A stretch of DNA of 64,000 nt from Shewanella sp. c952. Lineage in GTDB: Bacteria; Pseudomonadota; Gammaproteobacteria; Enterobacterales; Shewanellaceae. A program made the translations under genes and the position numbers. Positions 1 to 9,754 of this stretch are shown piece after piece. The stretch's first letter is position 1. Each line of letters starts with the position of its first letter. Location: contig NZ_BPEW01000013.1 in the NCBI RefSeq assembly GCF_019654975.1, positions 1 to 64,000 of the forward strand, in the 5' to 3' direction. The notes under the pieces were generated by a model that was not told the DNA's origin, made no database searches, and saw only the letters and a program-made list of their open reading frames with translations.

Positions 1-318
1 AAGCAATACGTTAAAGCATGAGACTAAAAATGTTTACAGTTTGATAGTAAATAATTGATTTACAGGTCGTTGTATCAATCAAAAGGTCAATAAGTGGACC
101 TTCACGACTAAATCAAAACGTAAACCCAACTTACAACTGGTTTCTCTGCTCTAAACGCCCCAATTTCGAAGAATAATTTTAACTCGTCGTCAGACGCTAC
201 CATTTCGAATTGGCATTACTGGAAAGTATTTTAAGAATTTATGGGGTTGGTTGACGTTTTTACAACGAATTCCTTGTTTTTGTAAACATTAAAAAATAAG
301 CCATAAATAGGATGCGAC

Positions 319-396
319 ACGCAGAGAATGCGTCTAACAGCAAATGCGCACCTTGCCTAGAGACTGACCGTGAGGTCCTGTTTTTTAATCCTAGGC
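319..396 (+). promoter_or_regulatory. structured rne leader, hp2-like stem-loop
   Basis: The 455 nt before rne hold no convincing gene and look like its promoter and leader. Visible structure: a short hairpin ACGCA/TGCGT (319-333), then a larger element with outer stem GCCTAG/CTAGGC (355-360 with 391-396) enclosing GACC-GTGA-GGTC (366-377, a GNRA-type loop) and an unpaired CTGTTTTTTAAT stretch. This resembles the hp2 stem-loop of enterobacterial rne leaders, through which RNase E cleaves its own mRNA and limits its synthesis. A weak promoter candidate is TTGTAA (280) with CATAAA (302). The assignment rests on memory of the family, not on an alignment. Confidence 0.5.
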
Positions 397-455
397 CCGT
401 AATGCAGTGAAATAAGTATCGTTTGATGACCTTTATAAAGAAGAATTAAGTCATC

Positions 456-3400
456 ATGAAACGGATGTTAATCAATGCAACTCAATCTGAAGAGTTGCGC
501 GTAGCCCTTGTTGATGGGCAACAATTATACGATCTAGATATTGAAAGCCCAGGTCACGAACAAAAGAAAGCAAATATCTATAAAGGGACGATCACTCGAG
601 TTGAGCCGTCTTTAGAAGCTGCTTTTGTTGACTATGGCGCTGATCGCCATGGCTTCCTACCGCTTAAAGAGATCGCTCGCGAATATTTCCCAAAAGGTTA
701 CTCTTTCCAAGGCCGTCCTAACATTAAGGAAGTGGTTAAAGAAGGCCAAGAAGTAATCATTCAAATTGATAAAGAAGAGCGTGGCAATAAAGGTGCTGCA
801 CTAACGACCTTTATTAGTCTTGCTGGGTCTTACTTAGTCTTAATGCCAAATAACCCACGTGCAGGCGGAATTTCTCGTCGTATCGAAGGTGATGAGCGTA
901 CAGAACTAAAAGCGGCATTATCTGAGCTTGATATTCCACAAGGTATGGGTCTTATCGTTCGTACCGCAGGTGTTGGTAAAGACCCTGCAGAGCTAAAGTG
1001 GGACTTAAAAGTTCTACAACATCACTGGGCAGCAATTAAAGAAGCTGCTGAAAGTGCACCAGCTCCGTTCTTAATCCACCAAGAAAGTAACGTGATTGTT
1101 CGTGCTATTCGCGACTATTTGCGTCGTGATGTTGGTGAGATCCTAATTGATCACCCTCGTATATATGAGCAAGCCAAAGAGCACGTTTCATTAGTACGTC
1201 CAGACTTTGTTGAACGTATTAAGCGTTATGATGCTGAAGTCCCGCTATTTACTCACTTCCAAATTGAAACGCAGATTGAATCAGCGTTCCAACGTGAAGT
1301 GCGTTTACCTTCTGGCGGTTCGATTGTTATCGACCCAACAGAAGCGTTAACCTCTATCGATATTAACTCTGCCCGAGCCACTAAAGGCGGAGATATTGAA
1401 GAAACAGCACTAAACACTAACTTAGAAGCTGCTGACGAGATTGCACGTCAATTACGTCTGCGCGATTTAGGGGGTTTAGTCGTTATCGATTTCATCGACA
1501 TGACACCCGTTCGCCATCAACGTGAAGTTGAGAAGCGTATGCAAGATGCCGTACATCACGACAGAGCTCGCGTCCAATTAGGCCGTATCTCACGCTTTGG
1601 TTTGATGGAGATGTCACGTCAGCGCCTACGCCCTTCTTTAGAAGAGTCTGCCGCTCACCTATGTCCGCGTTGTCACGGCCAAGGTACTATTCGTGGTACT
1701 GAGTCACTTGCACTTTCTATCTTACGCTTGATGGAAGAGGAAGCGATTAAAGAGAACACATCGCAAATTGAAGCGATTGTACCTGTTGATGTAGCAGCCT
1801 TCCTATTGAACGAAAAGCGTAAAGCGATTCGCATCACTGAAGAGCGCCACAATGTTGAAGTGTACGTGATCCCAGATCCGAACATGACAACACCAGATTA
1901 TCGCGTTGTTCGTCATCGTAAAGATGATCAGATCAGCGAGTCTAGCTACAAGCTGCTCGAACAAGAAGAGGCTAAGCTATACGAACCTCGTAAGCTTGAG
2001 CGCGCTGCACCGCCGCAACCTGCTCTAAAAGGTTTCTCTTCGCCTAAAAAAATCGCACCCGTTGAAGTCGAAGCAAAACCTGCACCAGCTAAACCTGCCG
2101 AGCCAGGTCTATTTGCTAAGATTGCAGCAGCAATCAGTTCGCTATTTTCGAGCAACGAAGAACCTAAAGTTGAGCCTAAACAGCAAGACAAAGGAAACCG
2201 TAACGGTCAGTCTCGTAACAATAACCGTCGTAACAATAATCGTCGTAATGACCCTCGTCGCAATCGCAATGAAGGCCGCAACGAAAATCGTAATGACAGC
2301 GAGCAAAATAAAGACAAGCGTAATAAGAGCAATCGTAATGACGCTAATGACAACCGTTCAAAAGCTCAAGAAGAGAATAAGCGCCCACAACGCAATGAGA
2401 AACCTCGTAAGCCAGTAGAAGCTGTTAGCAACGAAAATGCTGAGCCTAAGCAAGAAGCTGCACGAGAGCGTCGTCAACGCCGCAACATGCGTCGTAAAGT
2501 GCGTGTAAGTAATGAGCAAGAAGAAGTAAAAGAAGTTGTCGCGAATACTGAAGCGCCAGTACAAGTAAAAGCTGACGATAAGCCAGCTCGCCCTAAGCGT
2601 CAGCCTCGTAAGCCTAGAGCTAAAGTTGAAGCGGTTGAAACTACTGAAGTGACGGCTGAGGTTTCAGCTAATGTAGAGGCTGCCGTAAGTGAAAAAGTGG
2701 CTAATACAGAAGCAAGTACTGTAAAACAAGCAGCGCCAAAAGCAGAGTCAGTATCGACGCCAGTCGAAGCAACTGAGTCAGCTGACGTTGAAGCGTCTGC
2801 CGATGATAAATCACGTGAGCCTCGCGAAGGTCAACGTAGAAGTCGTCGTAGCCCTCGTCACCTTCGTGCTGCTGGTCAACGTCGCCGTCGTGATGAAGAT
2901 ACTCAACAAGGTGATGAAAATGGCTCTGAAGCTGTATTTACACCAAACGAAGACATTGAATCTATGCAAGCGATAGAAACTCATGTTGAAGCGCCAGTGA
3001 CACCAGTCGTTGAAGTTGAAGCTAAAGTTGAAGCGCCAGTATCTCCAATCGTTGAAGCTAAAGTTGAAGCAACTGCAACTTCAGAAGTTGTTAAAGCTGA
3101 TAGCGTAGAAGCTGTTGTTGAAGCTAAAGTAGAAAAAGTACAGCCAGCAAAAACAAGCTCTGTTGCGAGTTCATCTGCGATGAACACTTCGCCAGCTTTC
3201 AAGCCAACAGCTAACGTTGAGCCTAAGCCAGAGGTTAAAGCTGTTGAGGCTGCTGTAGTGTCTGAACCTGTGCCAGCACCTGCTGTTGAGGTTGTCGTTG
3301 AGACACCAGTAACCGCTGAGCCAGTTAAAGCTGAAGCAGTGAAGCCTGAGCCTGTGGCTGAAATCAAAGCGCCAGTTGAAGCCAAGCCTGTAGAAACAGT

Positions 3401-3698
3401 TGCTAGCTCAAAAACTGTATCAGCACCGATGGCAAAACCAGCTGCGATTAAGCCTGCCGAAGCAAAAGTTGTCGAAAAGGTTGTTGCTGAGCCCGCTGCG
3501 GAAACAAAACCAGCAGCTAAAGCTAAGCCAGCGAGTCGATTCGGCTCTATGGTGATGTCAGAAATGACTAAACCAGTTGTTGAAGTCAGAGAAAATATTG
3601 AAACCCCAACAGGTCGTCAATATGAAGCATCTGAAAAAAATGACGACGTGAAACCACGTGTTGCAAATAGCGCCAACTCAGATATGTCTCGTACCTAA
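456..3698 (+). CDS. rne: ribonuclease E
   Basis: Essential endoribonuclease that starts mRNA decay and processes rRNA and tRNA precursors; scaffold of the degradosome at the inner membrane. The first ~510 residues follow E. coli RNase E closely: S1 domain (~36-125), 5' sensor, DNase I-like domain with catalytic Asp near 302 (SIDINSARA) and 345 (VIDFIDMTP), and the zinc-link CPRC near 403-406. The C-terminal half is a disordered scaffold: an amphipathic membrane-targeting segment (~548-567), Arg/Asn-rich RNA-binding stretches (~575-690), a second Arg-rich motif ([16 protein letters not shown], ~797-813), long V/E/A/P-rich low complexity, and a final [14 protein letters not shown] (~1026-1039) that probably binds PNPase. 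Length (1080 aa) is normal. A structured leader suggests autoregulation. Confidence 0.98.
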   Translation: MKRMLINATQSEELRVALVDGQQLYDLDIESPGHEQKKANIYKGTITRVEPSLEAAFVDYGADRHGFLPLKEIAREYFPKGYSFQGRPNIKEVVKEGQEVIIQIDKEERGNKGAALTTFISLAGSYLVLMPNNPRAGGISRRIEGDERTELKAALSELDIPQGMGLIVRTAGVGKDPAELKWDLKVLQHHWAAIKEAAESAPAPFLIHQESNVIVRAIRDYLRRDVGEILIDHPRIYEQAKEHVSLVRPDFVERIKRYDAEVPLFTHFQIETQIESAFQREVRLPSGGSIVIDPTEALTSIDINSARATKGGDIEETALNTNLEAADEIARQLRLRDLGGLVVIDFIDMTPVRHQREVEKRMQDAVHHDRARVQLGRISRFGLMEMSRQRLRPSLEESAAHLCPRCHGQGTIRGTESLALSILRLMEEEAIKENTSQIEAIVPVDVAAFLLNEKRKAIRITEERHNVEVYVIPDPNMTTPDYRVVRHRKDDQISESSYKLLEQEEAKLYEPRKLERAAPPQPALKGFSSPKKIAPVEVEAKPAPAKPAEPGLFAKIAAAISSLFSSNEEPKVEPKQQDKGNRNGQSRNNNRRNNNRRNDPRRNRNEGRNENRNDSEQNKDKRNKSNRNDANDNRSKAQEENKRPQRNEKPRKPVEAVSNENAEPKQEAARERRQRRNMRRKVRVSNEQEEVKEVVANTEAPVQVKADDKPARPKRQPRKPRAKVEAVETTEVTAEVSANVEAAVSEKVANTEASTVKQAAPKAESVSTPVEATESADVEASADDKSREPREGQRRSRRSPRHLRAAGQRRRRDEDTQQGDENGSEAVFTPNEDIESMQAIETHVEAPVTPVVEVEAKVEAPVSPIVEAKVEATATSEVVKADSVEAVVEAKVEKVQPAKTSSVASSSAMNTSPAFKPTANVEPKPEVKAVEAAVVSEPVPAPAVEVVVETPVTAEPVKAEAVKPEPVAEIKAPVEAKPVETVASSKTVSAPMAKPAAIKPAEAKVVEKVVAEPAAETKPAAKAKPASRFGSMVMSEMTKPVVEVRENIETPTGRQYEASEKNDDVKPRVANSANSDMSRT

Positions 3699-3718
3699 TC
3701 TAGAGTAAAGCGGTATCG

Positions 3719-3750
3719 AAAAAGCCATGCTGAAGAGCATGGCTTTTTTT
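3719..3750 (+). terminator. intrinsic terminator of rne
   Basis: Perfect 9-bp stem AGCCATGCT / AGCATGGCT (3723-3731 with 3736-3744) with a GAAG loop, preceded by A residues and followed by a T tract, 20 nt after the rne stop. Confidence 0.92.
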
Positions 3751-3789
3751 ATGTTAAAATAAGCTTAATTTTGTTAGTATTCGCGCCTT

Positions 3790-4053
3790 ATACCAATCTG
3801 TATAAAGATTTGCTCGCTCAGCGAGAGTTTGACGATTCTGAACCACTGCAACGAGTGAGGAACATAGTTATTCTACGTTCAAATTCGTTAACACAGCGGC
3901 AGAATCAGTAAAGCTCGCCTTGAGGAGTGTTTTTTGCTGCCTACTTCTACGTTGAAGGATCACATAAGGGAATAACCATTATGTCGTCCATTCGCCTTGA
4001 ATTAGTTTGCCAAAAACACTCTGATTAGAGCAACGTCTTATCGTGATTGGTAT
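3790..4053. mobile_element. MITE-like element with ATACCAATC terminal inverted repeats
   Basis: A non-coding 264-bp block bounded by ATACCAATC (3790-3798) and its exact inverse GATTGGTAT (4045-4053). It fills almost all the space between the rne terminator and the SulP gene. A shorter, inverted, internally deleted relative lies at 10025-10176, sharing long blocks such as AATTCAAGGCGAAT and CAGAGTGTTTTT (as read on the minus strand of this copy). No transposase is present. It ends 34 bp before the downstream start codon, so it may supply or disrupt that promoter. Confidence 0.75.
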
Positions 4054-4087
4054 TCTTCCCATTCAACAAATAATTAACAGAGGCTAA

Positions 4088-5647
4088 ATGTTCGATCTCA
4101 TTCGTCACAAAACCGCCAGTTCAAGAGCTGACTTACTTTCAGGCTTAACCGTCGCCCTAGCTTTAGTTCCCGAAGCTGTTGCATTTGCATTCGTTGCAGG
4201 TGTTGAGCCTATGGTCGGCTTATATGCCGCCTTTATCATGGGGTTAATCACCGCACTCATTGGTGGTCGTCCAGGTATGATTTCTGGCGCTACTGGCGCG
4301 ATGGCAGTGGTGATGGTCGCCCTAGTTGCTGAGCATGGCGTACAGTATCTTTTTGCTGCCGTAGTGTTAGCGGGGCTTATACAAGTCTCAGCTGGTGTAC
4401 TAAAGCTCGGTAAATTTATCCGAATCGTGCCCTACCCGGTAATGATAGGCTTTGTTAACGGTTTAGCTATTGTCATCTTCTTAGCCCAGTTAGGACAGTT
4501 TCAAACTCCTGATGCAAACGGAGTTATGAACTGGCTACCACAAGATCAGTTATTACTGATGTTAGGGCTTGTTGCACTGACGATGGCGATTATTCAGTTC
4601 TTGCCAAAAATCACCACGGCAATTCCGTCATCTTTAGCGGCTATTTTAACAGTAACCTTATTAGTCACATTCTTGAATTTGGATACGCGTACCGTATTAG
4701 ATTTCTTAAAATCAATGAGTGGTGATGAGCACGCAACGATTGCTGGTAGCTTACCAACATTCTCAATTCCAGCTGTTGAGTTTAGCCTAGCGACACTTTA
4801 CATCATCTTACCTTACTCACTTATTCTTGCTGCTGTAGGTCTTATTGAGTCCTTGCTTACGTTGACTGTTATCGATGAAATGACCGGTACTCGCGGCCGT
4901 GGTAACAAAGAGTGTATTGGTCAAGGCGTTGGTAACATCACGAGTGGCTTCTTTGGCGCTATGGGTGGTTGTGCGATGATTGGTCAGTCTATGATTAACA
5001 TTAACTCTGGTGGACGTGGCCGTTTATCGGGGATAACAGCCGCTGTTGCACTGCTGGCATTTATTTTATTTGGTTCGTCCCTGATAGAAATGATCCCACT
5101 TGCAGCGCTTGTTGGCGTAATGTTTATGGTGGTATTGGGTACGTTTGAATGGGCTAGCTTTAAAGTGATGCGCAAAGTACCTAAGCACGATGCATTTGTG
5201 ATTATCCTAGTGACAATCGTAACCGTATTTACTGATCTTGCGTTCGCGGTATTTGTTGGTGTCATCGTTTCGGCACTCGTGTTCGCATGGGAACATGCAA
5301 AACATATCAACGTAGAGATCAGTGAAGATAAAAATGGCTGGAAGGTATATAAACTTAATGGTCCACTATTCTTCGGTTCAGTGGCTGAGTTTTTAGAGCT
5401 GTTTCACGCAAAGACTGATCCTGAAGATGTGATTGTTGATTTCCAAAACTCACGTGTATGTGATCACTCAGCACTTGATGCTATTGATACCCTTGCAGAA
5501 CGTTATGTGAGCGCAGGTAAAAAGCTGCACCTTCGTCATCTAAGTAATGACTGTAAAGAGTTGCTGCATAAAGCAGGTGATTTGGTTGAAGTAAACTTAA
5601 TCGAAGATCCGCACTACAAAGTCGCTGACGATAAGCTCGATTCATAG
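4088..5647 (+). CDS. SulP family anion transporter with STAS domain
   Basis: Inner-membrane anion transporter of the SulP/SLC26 family; members move sulfate, bicarbonate or dicarboxylates, and the substrate here cannot be told. The N-terminus has the family signature ([20 protein letters not shown], then GLYAAF and the [12 protein letters not shown] stretch near 61-72), followed by about ten more hydrophobic segments to ~400. A cytoplasmic STAS domain follows (~415-510), with the conserved region around [18 protein letters not shown]. At 519 aa it is of usual length. AGAGG lies just upstream of the ATG. It stands alone between a MITE-like element and a bidirectional terminator. Confidence 0.9.
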   Translation: MFDLIRHKTASSRADLLSGLTVALALVPEAVAFAFVAGVEPMVGLYAAFIMGLITALIGGRPGMISGATGAMAVVMVALVAEHGVQYLFAAVVLAGLIQVSAGVLKLGKFIRIVPYPVMIGFVNGLAIVIFLAQLGQFQTPDANGVMNWLPQDQLLLMLGLVALTMAIIQFLPKITTAIPSSLAAILTVTLLVTFLNLDTRTVLDFLKSMSGDEHATIAGSLPTFSIPAVEFSLATLYIILPYSLILAAVGLIESLLTLTVIDEMTGTRGRGNKECIGQGVGNITSGFFGAMGGCAMIGQSMININSGGRGRLSGITAAVALLAFILFGSSLIEMIPLAALVGVMFMVVLGTFEWASFKVMRKVPKHDAFVIILVTIVTVFTDLAFAVFVGVIVSALVFAWEHAKHINVEISEDKNGWKVYKLNGPLFFGSVAEFLELFHAKTDPEDVIVDFQNSRVCDHSALDAIDTLAERYVSAGKKLHLRHLSNDCKELLHKAGDLVEVNLIEDPHYKVADDKLDS

Positions 5648-5670
5648 ACATCAGCCATATTAGCCATACA

Positions 5671-5700
5671 AAAAAGACGAGCTTAACGCTCGTCTTTTTT
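5671..5700. terminator. bidirectional terminator between convergent genes
   Basis: GACGAGC / GCTCGTC stem (5676-5682 with 5688-5694), loop TTAAC, flanked by A and T runs, so it can serve both the SulP gene and the convergent msrBA. Confidence 0.9.
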
Positions 5701-5712
5701 TAATTGGAGTAA

Positions 5713-6624
5713 CTAATTACTTTTAAGCAACTCAGCAAACAATGCTTTTACTTTATCCACTTTAGGTTTTACCACTATCTGGCAGTAAGGCTGCTCACCG
5801 TTAAGTTCAAAATAGTCATTGTGATAATCTTCTGCAGGATAAAAACCATCAAAAGCTGAGACTTCAGTGACAATGGGATCTTGCCAGACACCAGCTTTAG
5901 TTAATGTATTAATCATCCCATTGACACATTCGGCTTGTTTATCGCTATGGATAAAAACCACCGAGCGATACTGTGGTCCGCTGTCGTTACCCTGTCTGTT
6001 TAAGGTGGTAGGATCATGACTTTGCCAAAATACCTGCAGTAGACTTTCATAACTAATGACATCGGGGTCAAATTCAATATGCACAACCTCAGCATGACTT
6101 GTCATACCGCTGCACACCGCACGGTAATTAGCGTCAGCGGCACTCCCGCCCGCATAACCAGAAACGACACTTTTTACACCTTCTAAAGCGCTAAAAACGG
6201 CTTCAGTACACCAAAAACATCCGCCACCGAATGTTGCTAGCTCAGTCTTTTTAACCGCAGCAACGACCTCTGAAGCTGACTTAAAAACCATCGATACCGA
6301 GTTAACACAGTGTCTTACGTTTTTAGGGGTAAGAAACTCACCTTCAAACACGTGACCCAAGTGCCCTTCACACTCAGCACACACTATTTCTACACGACGG
6401 CCATCGGCATCAATATTACGCTTTACAGCACCGCTAATCTCATCATCAAACGCAGGCCAACCACAGTGAGCATTAAACTTACTCTCAGAGCGGTATAAAG
6501 GAGCATCACATTTTTTACAGCAGTAGACCCCTTGTGCATCATGCTGATAAAACTCACCGCTATAAGGCCTTTCAGTAGCCTTTTGTTCTATTACCTGTTT
6601 TTCAAAATCTGTCAGTTTACGCAT
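5713..6624 (-). CDS. msrBA: methionine sulfoxide reductase MsrB-MsrA fusion
   Basis: Bifunctional repair enzyme reducing both methionine sulfoxide stereoisomers in oxidised proteins. Order is MsrB then MsrA. The MsrB half (~1-115) has zinc-binding CKKC and CAEC pairs, the GHLGHVFEG motif and the catalytic Cys in RHCVNS. The MsrA half (~130-300) has the active-site GCFWC, GYAGG and a C-terminal Cys (PYCQIVV) suited to a resolving role. No signal peptide is seen, so it is probably cytoplasmic. The start is set at the ATG giving MRKLTDFEK, where MsrB homology begins. An in-frame ATG 12 codons upstream (6660), preceded by AAGG, is an alternative that would extend the N-terminus. Single gene, convergent with the SulP transporter. 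Confidence 0.95.
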   Translation of the reverse strand: MRKLTDFEKQVIEQKATERPYSGEFYQHDAQGVYCCKKCDAPLYRSESKFNAHCGWPAFDDEISGAVKRNIDADGRRVEIVCAECEGHLGHVFEGEFLTPKNVRHCVNSVSMVFKSASEVVAAVKKTELATFGGGCFWCTEAVFSALEGVKSVVSGYAGGSAADANYRAVCSGMTSHAEVVHIEFDPDVISYESLLQVFWQSHDPTTLNRQGNDSGPQYRSVVFIHSDKQAECVNGMINTLTKAGVWQDPIVTEVSAFDGFYPAEDYHNDYFELNGEQPYCQIVVKPKVDKVKALFAELLKSN

Positions 6625-6923
6625 GGTAACTACTCTATTTAAACCGAATAACTTGATCATATAGACCTTAGATCAAACCAATTACATTCATCTATCACTA
6701 AATTAGTTTATTTACCCGAACATTTTTCAGCAACATAGATAACACAAAGATGAACTATTTCGGTCGATAATGCTAAAAACTATGTGATTACTATTCATCT
6801 ATTAAAAAATATAAAATTATTTAGCAGTATAATATTAGGGCCATGTTAACAGCTAAGGCATTAATATTTATTGCAATAACCCCCTCTAACTGAACACTTT
6901 TCACCGAGTAAAACAATCGCAAG
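6625..6923. other. intergenic region without recognised feature
   Basis: AT-rich DNA between the divergent msrBA and oxygenase genes. It presumably carries the msrBA promoter, but I see no clear hexamer pair or operator in it. The CRP-type site just downstream is listed separately. Confidence 0.5.
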
Positions 6924-6939
6924 TGTGATCTAGCTCACT
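6924..6939 (+). promoter_or_regulatory. CRP-type binding site
   Basis: TGTGA-N6-TCACT matches the CRP consensus TGTGA-N6-TCACA at 9 of 10 conserved positions. Its centre lies about 76 bp before the oxygenase start codon. In Shewanella CRP is a main regulator of anaerobic respiration, so the downstream gene may respond to respiratory state. Confidence 0.65.
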
Positions 6940-7007
6940 GATGATTGCGTCGATATAACTGCGCCGCTAAACTTGCCTCGGGTCAACTAAAAATAAGAAT
7001 AGAGAAT

Positions 7008-7847
7008 ATGAAACTAGAGACAATTGATTACAGAGCAGCAGACAGTGCTGAAAAATTTGTAAAATCGCTACGAGACACGGGATTCGGCGTGTTAAGCAAC
7101 CACCCTATCGATAAACAACTGGTTGAAGATATCTATAGTGAATGGCAAGCCTTCTTTAATACTGAAGAGAAAAGAGCTTTTCTATTTAAGCCAGAAACTC
7201 AAGATGGTTTCTTCCCTGCTGAAATATCAGAAACAGCCAAAGGTCACACGGTCAAGGATATTAAAGAGTACTATCATGTCTACCCATGGGGCCGTATTCC
7301 AGAACAGCTAAAAAGCAATATATTGAAGTACTACGACAGTGCTAATAATCTCGCCGCAGAACTGCTTGATTGGGTTGAGCAGCACTCGCCACAAGAGGTG
7401 AAAGACAAGTTTTCGATGGCATTGCCAAAGATGATAGCAGACAGTCAGAAAACACTGTTACGTGTTCTGCATTATCCGCCAATGTCTGGCGACGAAGAAG
7501 TTGGTGCTATTCGCGCTGCAGCGCATGAAGATATTAACTTGCTTACGGTCTTACCAGCGGCAAATGAACCTGGCTTACAAGTACAGTTAAAAGATGACTC
7601 TTGGATAGATGTTCCTAGCGACTTTGGTAATATCATCATCAACATCGGTGATATGTTACAAGAAGCCTCTGGCGGATACTTCCCGTCAACCAGCCATCGA
7701 GTGATAAACCCTGAAGGCAGCGATATGACAAAAGCACGCGTCTCTTTACCGCTGTTTTTACATCCTAAACCTGAAGTTAAACTATCGGAAAACTACACTG
7801 CCGATAGTTATTTGATGGAACGTCTGCGTGAATTAGGTGTTATTTAA
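7008..7847 (+). CDS. 2-oxoglutarate/Fe(II)-dependent oxygenase, isopenicillin N synthase-like
   Basis: Cytosolic non-haem iron oxygenase of the 2OG-Fe(II) superfamily; the substrate is unknown. Two N-terminal regions (GFGVLSNHPID and the KEYYHVYPWG area) match the DIOX_N half. The catalytic jelly-roll carries the iron ligands HED (AAHEDINLLT, ~195) and the distal His (STSHRV, ~243), followed by the Arg of KARVSLPLF that should bind 2-oxoglutarate. The start is the ATG beginning MKLETIDYR, with AGAG just upstream. A longer frame opening at a TTG (6945) would run close behind the CRP site and adds non-homologous residues. Single gene with its own terminator. About 280 aa is usual for the family. 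Confidence 0.85.
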   Translation: MKLETIDYRAADSAEKFVKSLRDTGFGVLSNHPIDKQLVEDIYSEWQAFFNTEEKRAFLFKPETQDGFFPAEISETAKGHTVKDIKEYYHVYPWGRIPEQLKSNILKYYDSANNLAAELLDWVEQHSPQEVKDKFSMALPKMIADSQKTLLRVLHYPPMSGDEEVGAIRAAAHEDINLLTVLPAANEPGLQVQLKDDSWIDVPSDFGNIIINIGDMLQEASGGYFPSTSHRVINPEGSDMTKARVSLPLFLHPKPEVKLSENYTADSYLMERLRELGVI

Positions 7848-7862
7848 CGCTTAAACGGCTAA

Positions 7863-7887
7863 TAAAGCGCTTTCGGGCGCTTTTTAT
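7863..7887 (+). terminator. intrinsic terminator of the oxygenase gene
   Basis: AAAGCGC / GCGCTTT stem (7864-7870 with 7877-7883), TTTCGG loop, then a T run. Confidence 0.88.
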
Positions 7888-7953
7888 TTGTTAAAATTAA
7901 CTGCAACAAGGTAAAATCACCTCCATATCGTTATTCGAACAAAGAGCAAGCAG

Positions 7954-8892
7954 ATGGCAATTCAGTGGTATCCCGGGCACATGCATAAGGCACAAAAAGA
8001 GATCGCAGAGGTTATGCCTCAAGTCGATCTCGTCATTGAGGTGCTAGATGCTCGTATTCCATACAGCAGCGAAAATCCCATGGTGTCCTCACTACGTGGT
8101 GATAAACCATGTATTAAACTACTGAATAAATCTGACTTAGCGGATCCTGTTGTCACCCAACAATGGATTGAATACCTTGAGCAAGAGCAAGGGGTAAAGG
8201 CCATGGCAATTACCACGTTGCAAGCCGCACAGGTCAAGAAGATCCCTGATCTTTGTCGCAAGTTTGTTCCTAGCCGCGACAAAATTGAAAAAGATATCCG
8301 CACCATGATCATGGGGATCCCCAACGTTGGGAAATCAACCATCATTAATACCTTAGCAGGTCGTACAATCGCAAAAACCGGTAATGAGCCAGCGGTTACA
8401 AAGGTCCAGCAACGCATTAACTTGCGTAACGGTATCGTGCTATCTGATACCCCTGGTATTTTATGGCCAAAAGTCGACAACGATAAAAGCAGTTACCGCC
8501 TCGCGGTTACCGGTGCTATCAAAGATACTGCGATGGATTATGAAGATGTTGCTATGTTTGCGGCTGAATACTTCTTAGCTGCATACCCGGAAGCGATTAA
8601 AGAGCGTTATAAATTAAAAGAGTTACCTGATAGCGATATCGAGCTGCTTGAAGCGATTGGTCGTCAACGCGGTGCAATGCGCCCCGGCGGCCGTATCGAT
8701 CTGCACAAGGCATCAGAGTTAGTATTACATGAGTTCCGTTCAGGAAAAATGGGGTTACTATCACTTGAAACCCCGGCGATGGCAGAAATTGAGAAAGTCG
8801 AAGTCGCTAAAATCATGGCTGAAAAAGATGCCAAAAAGAAAGCGCGTAAAGAGAATGAAGCGCTTAAGCGTGCAGGTAAACGCCACAAGTAA
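7954..8892 (+). CDS. ylqF: ribosome biogenesis GTPase YlqF/RbgA
   Basis: Circularly permuted GTPase that assists late assembly of the large ribosomal subunit. The G motifs appear in the permuted order: G4 NKSD (~61-64) comes before the P-loop GIPNVGKST (~125) and G3 DTPG (~171). The opening WYPGHMHKAQKEI is the family's N-terminal signature, and the Lys-rich C-terminal tail suits rRNA contact. At 312 aa it is full length. It is a single gene, and a strong terminator follows. Confidence 0.95.
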   Translation: MAIQWYPGHMHKAQKEIAEVMPQVDLVIEVLDARIPYSSENPMVSSLRGDKPCIKLLNKSDLADPVVTQQWIEYLEQEQGVKAMAITTLQAAQVKKIPDLCRKFVPSRDKIEKDIRTMIMGIPNVGKSTIINTLAGRTIAKTGNEPAVTKVQQRINLRNGIVLSDTPGILWPKVDNDKSSYRLAVTGAIKDTAMDYEDVAMFAAEYFLAAYPEAIKERYKLKELPDSDIELLEAIGRQRGAMRPGGRIDLHKASELVLHEFRSGKMGLLSLETPAMAEIEKVEVAKIMAEKDAKKKARKENEALKRAGKRHK

Positions 8893-8910
8893 TTGGTTTC
8901 TCAGTATTAA

Positions 8911-8940
8911 TAAAAAAGCGCTGAATTCAGCGCTTTTTTA
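8911..8940 (+). terminator. intrinsic terminator of ylqF
   Basis: A fully palindromic hairpin: A run, GCGCTGAA / TTCAGCGC, T run. Confidence 0.93.
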
Positions 8941-9050
8941 TTAGCTATTATTTAGCACCGCAGTACCAACCACAGCCCTTCCCTAGGCAAAGGTAAGCGA
9001 TATCGACTTGCTGCGTATGTAATTAAACTTGCGCGATGTTTACCAAGCTA

Positions 9051-9064
9051 TTGATGTATATCAA
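9051..9064 (+). promoter_or_regulatory. FNR/EtrA-type box before hupE
   Basis: TTGAT-GTAT-ATCAA is a perfect FNR-consensus palindrome (TTGAT-N4-ATCAA). If it sits at -41.5 as a class II site, transcription would start near 9099, about 30 nt before hupE, with TAGATT (9087-9092) as a possible -10. It implies induction of hupE when oxygen is lacking. Confidence 0.75.
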
Positions 9065-9130
9065 TTTGTATAGCCTGAATGTGGTGTAGATTGCTGCAAT
9101 CTTTCTAAGTCCATCATATAAAGGATTATT

Positions 9131-9712
9131 ATGATTATGCGCTTTATAACTTTGTCTATACTGACAGTTTTCTTAAGCCTTCCTGCACAAGCCCATGAGC
9201 TTCATTCTACTGGCGGTTTTATCTCTGGGTTTAATCATCCAGTTCTCGGATTTGATCACATGTTAGCGATGGTATGTGTTGGAATTCTGAGTACTAAACT
9301 TGGTGGCAGAGCTATCTGGACCGTACCTGCTGTATTTGTTCTATTCATGCTTTTTGGCGGGATAGTAGGGCTGCTTGCCCTTCCTATCCCATTTGTCGAG
9401 TTTGGAATTGCTGCTTCTGTTTTACTCTTAGGCCTCGCCTTAGCGATCGATAGGAAGTTACCTCAGTGGTTAGTCATGGCCTTTATCGCTACTTTCGCCA
9501 TATTTCATGGCCATGCACACGGCGTAGAAATGCCACAACTTGCAGAGCCCGCTCTCTATGTTCTTGGGTTTATCTGTGGTACATCAGCAATACATATTGT
9601 GGGAGTGATACTGGGTATTGCGATGCAAGATAAGGACCCTAGAAACCGTTTAGTTCGTTCATCAGGCGGCGTGATAGCACTTGTTGGTGGATACCTTCTA
9701 CTCAGTGTTTAA
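9131..9712 (+). CDS. hupE: HupE/UreJ family metal (nickel/cobalt) transporter
   Basis: Membrane protein of the HupE/UreJ family, thought to admit nickel (or cobalt) for [NiFe] hydrogenase or urease. A signal-like N-terminus (cut after AQA) leaves His-Glu-Leu-His at the mature end. The family motif HPVLGFDH lies at ~36-43, a second His cluster FHGHAHG at ~126-132, and there are about six hydrophobic segments. AAGG lies 6 nt before the ATG. No urease or hydrogenase gene is in the window. The perfect FNR box upstream fits a role in anaerobic hydrogenase maturation. Whether the metal is Ni or Co cannot be told. Confidence 0.85.
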   Translation: MIMRFITLSILTVFLSLPAQAHELHSTGGFISGFNHPVLGFDHMLAMVCVGILSTKLGGRAIWTVPAVFVLFMLFGGIVGLLALPIPFVEFGIAASVLLLGLALAIDRKLPQWLVMAFIATFAIFHGHAHGVEMPQLAEPALYVLGFICGTSAIHIVGVILGIAMQDKDPRNRLVRSSGGVIALVGGYLLLSV

Positions 9713-9754
9713 AGCGTCATTGAGTCAATGACCTGCGAACTAAAACAGGTTATT

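Noticed and set aside
2981..3385. Long open frame antisense to rne
   Set aside because: It mirrors the V/E/A-rich low-complexity coding region and encodes only Ser/Thr/Ala-rich sequence; no start signals.
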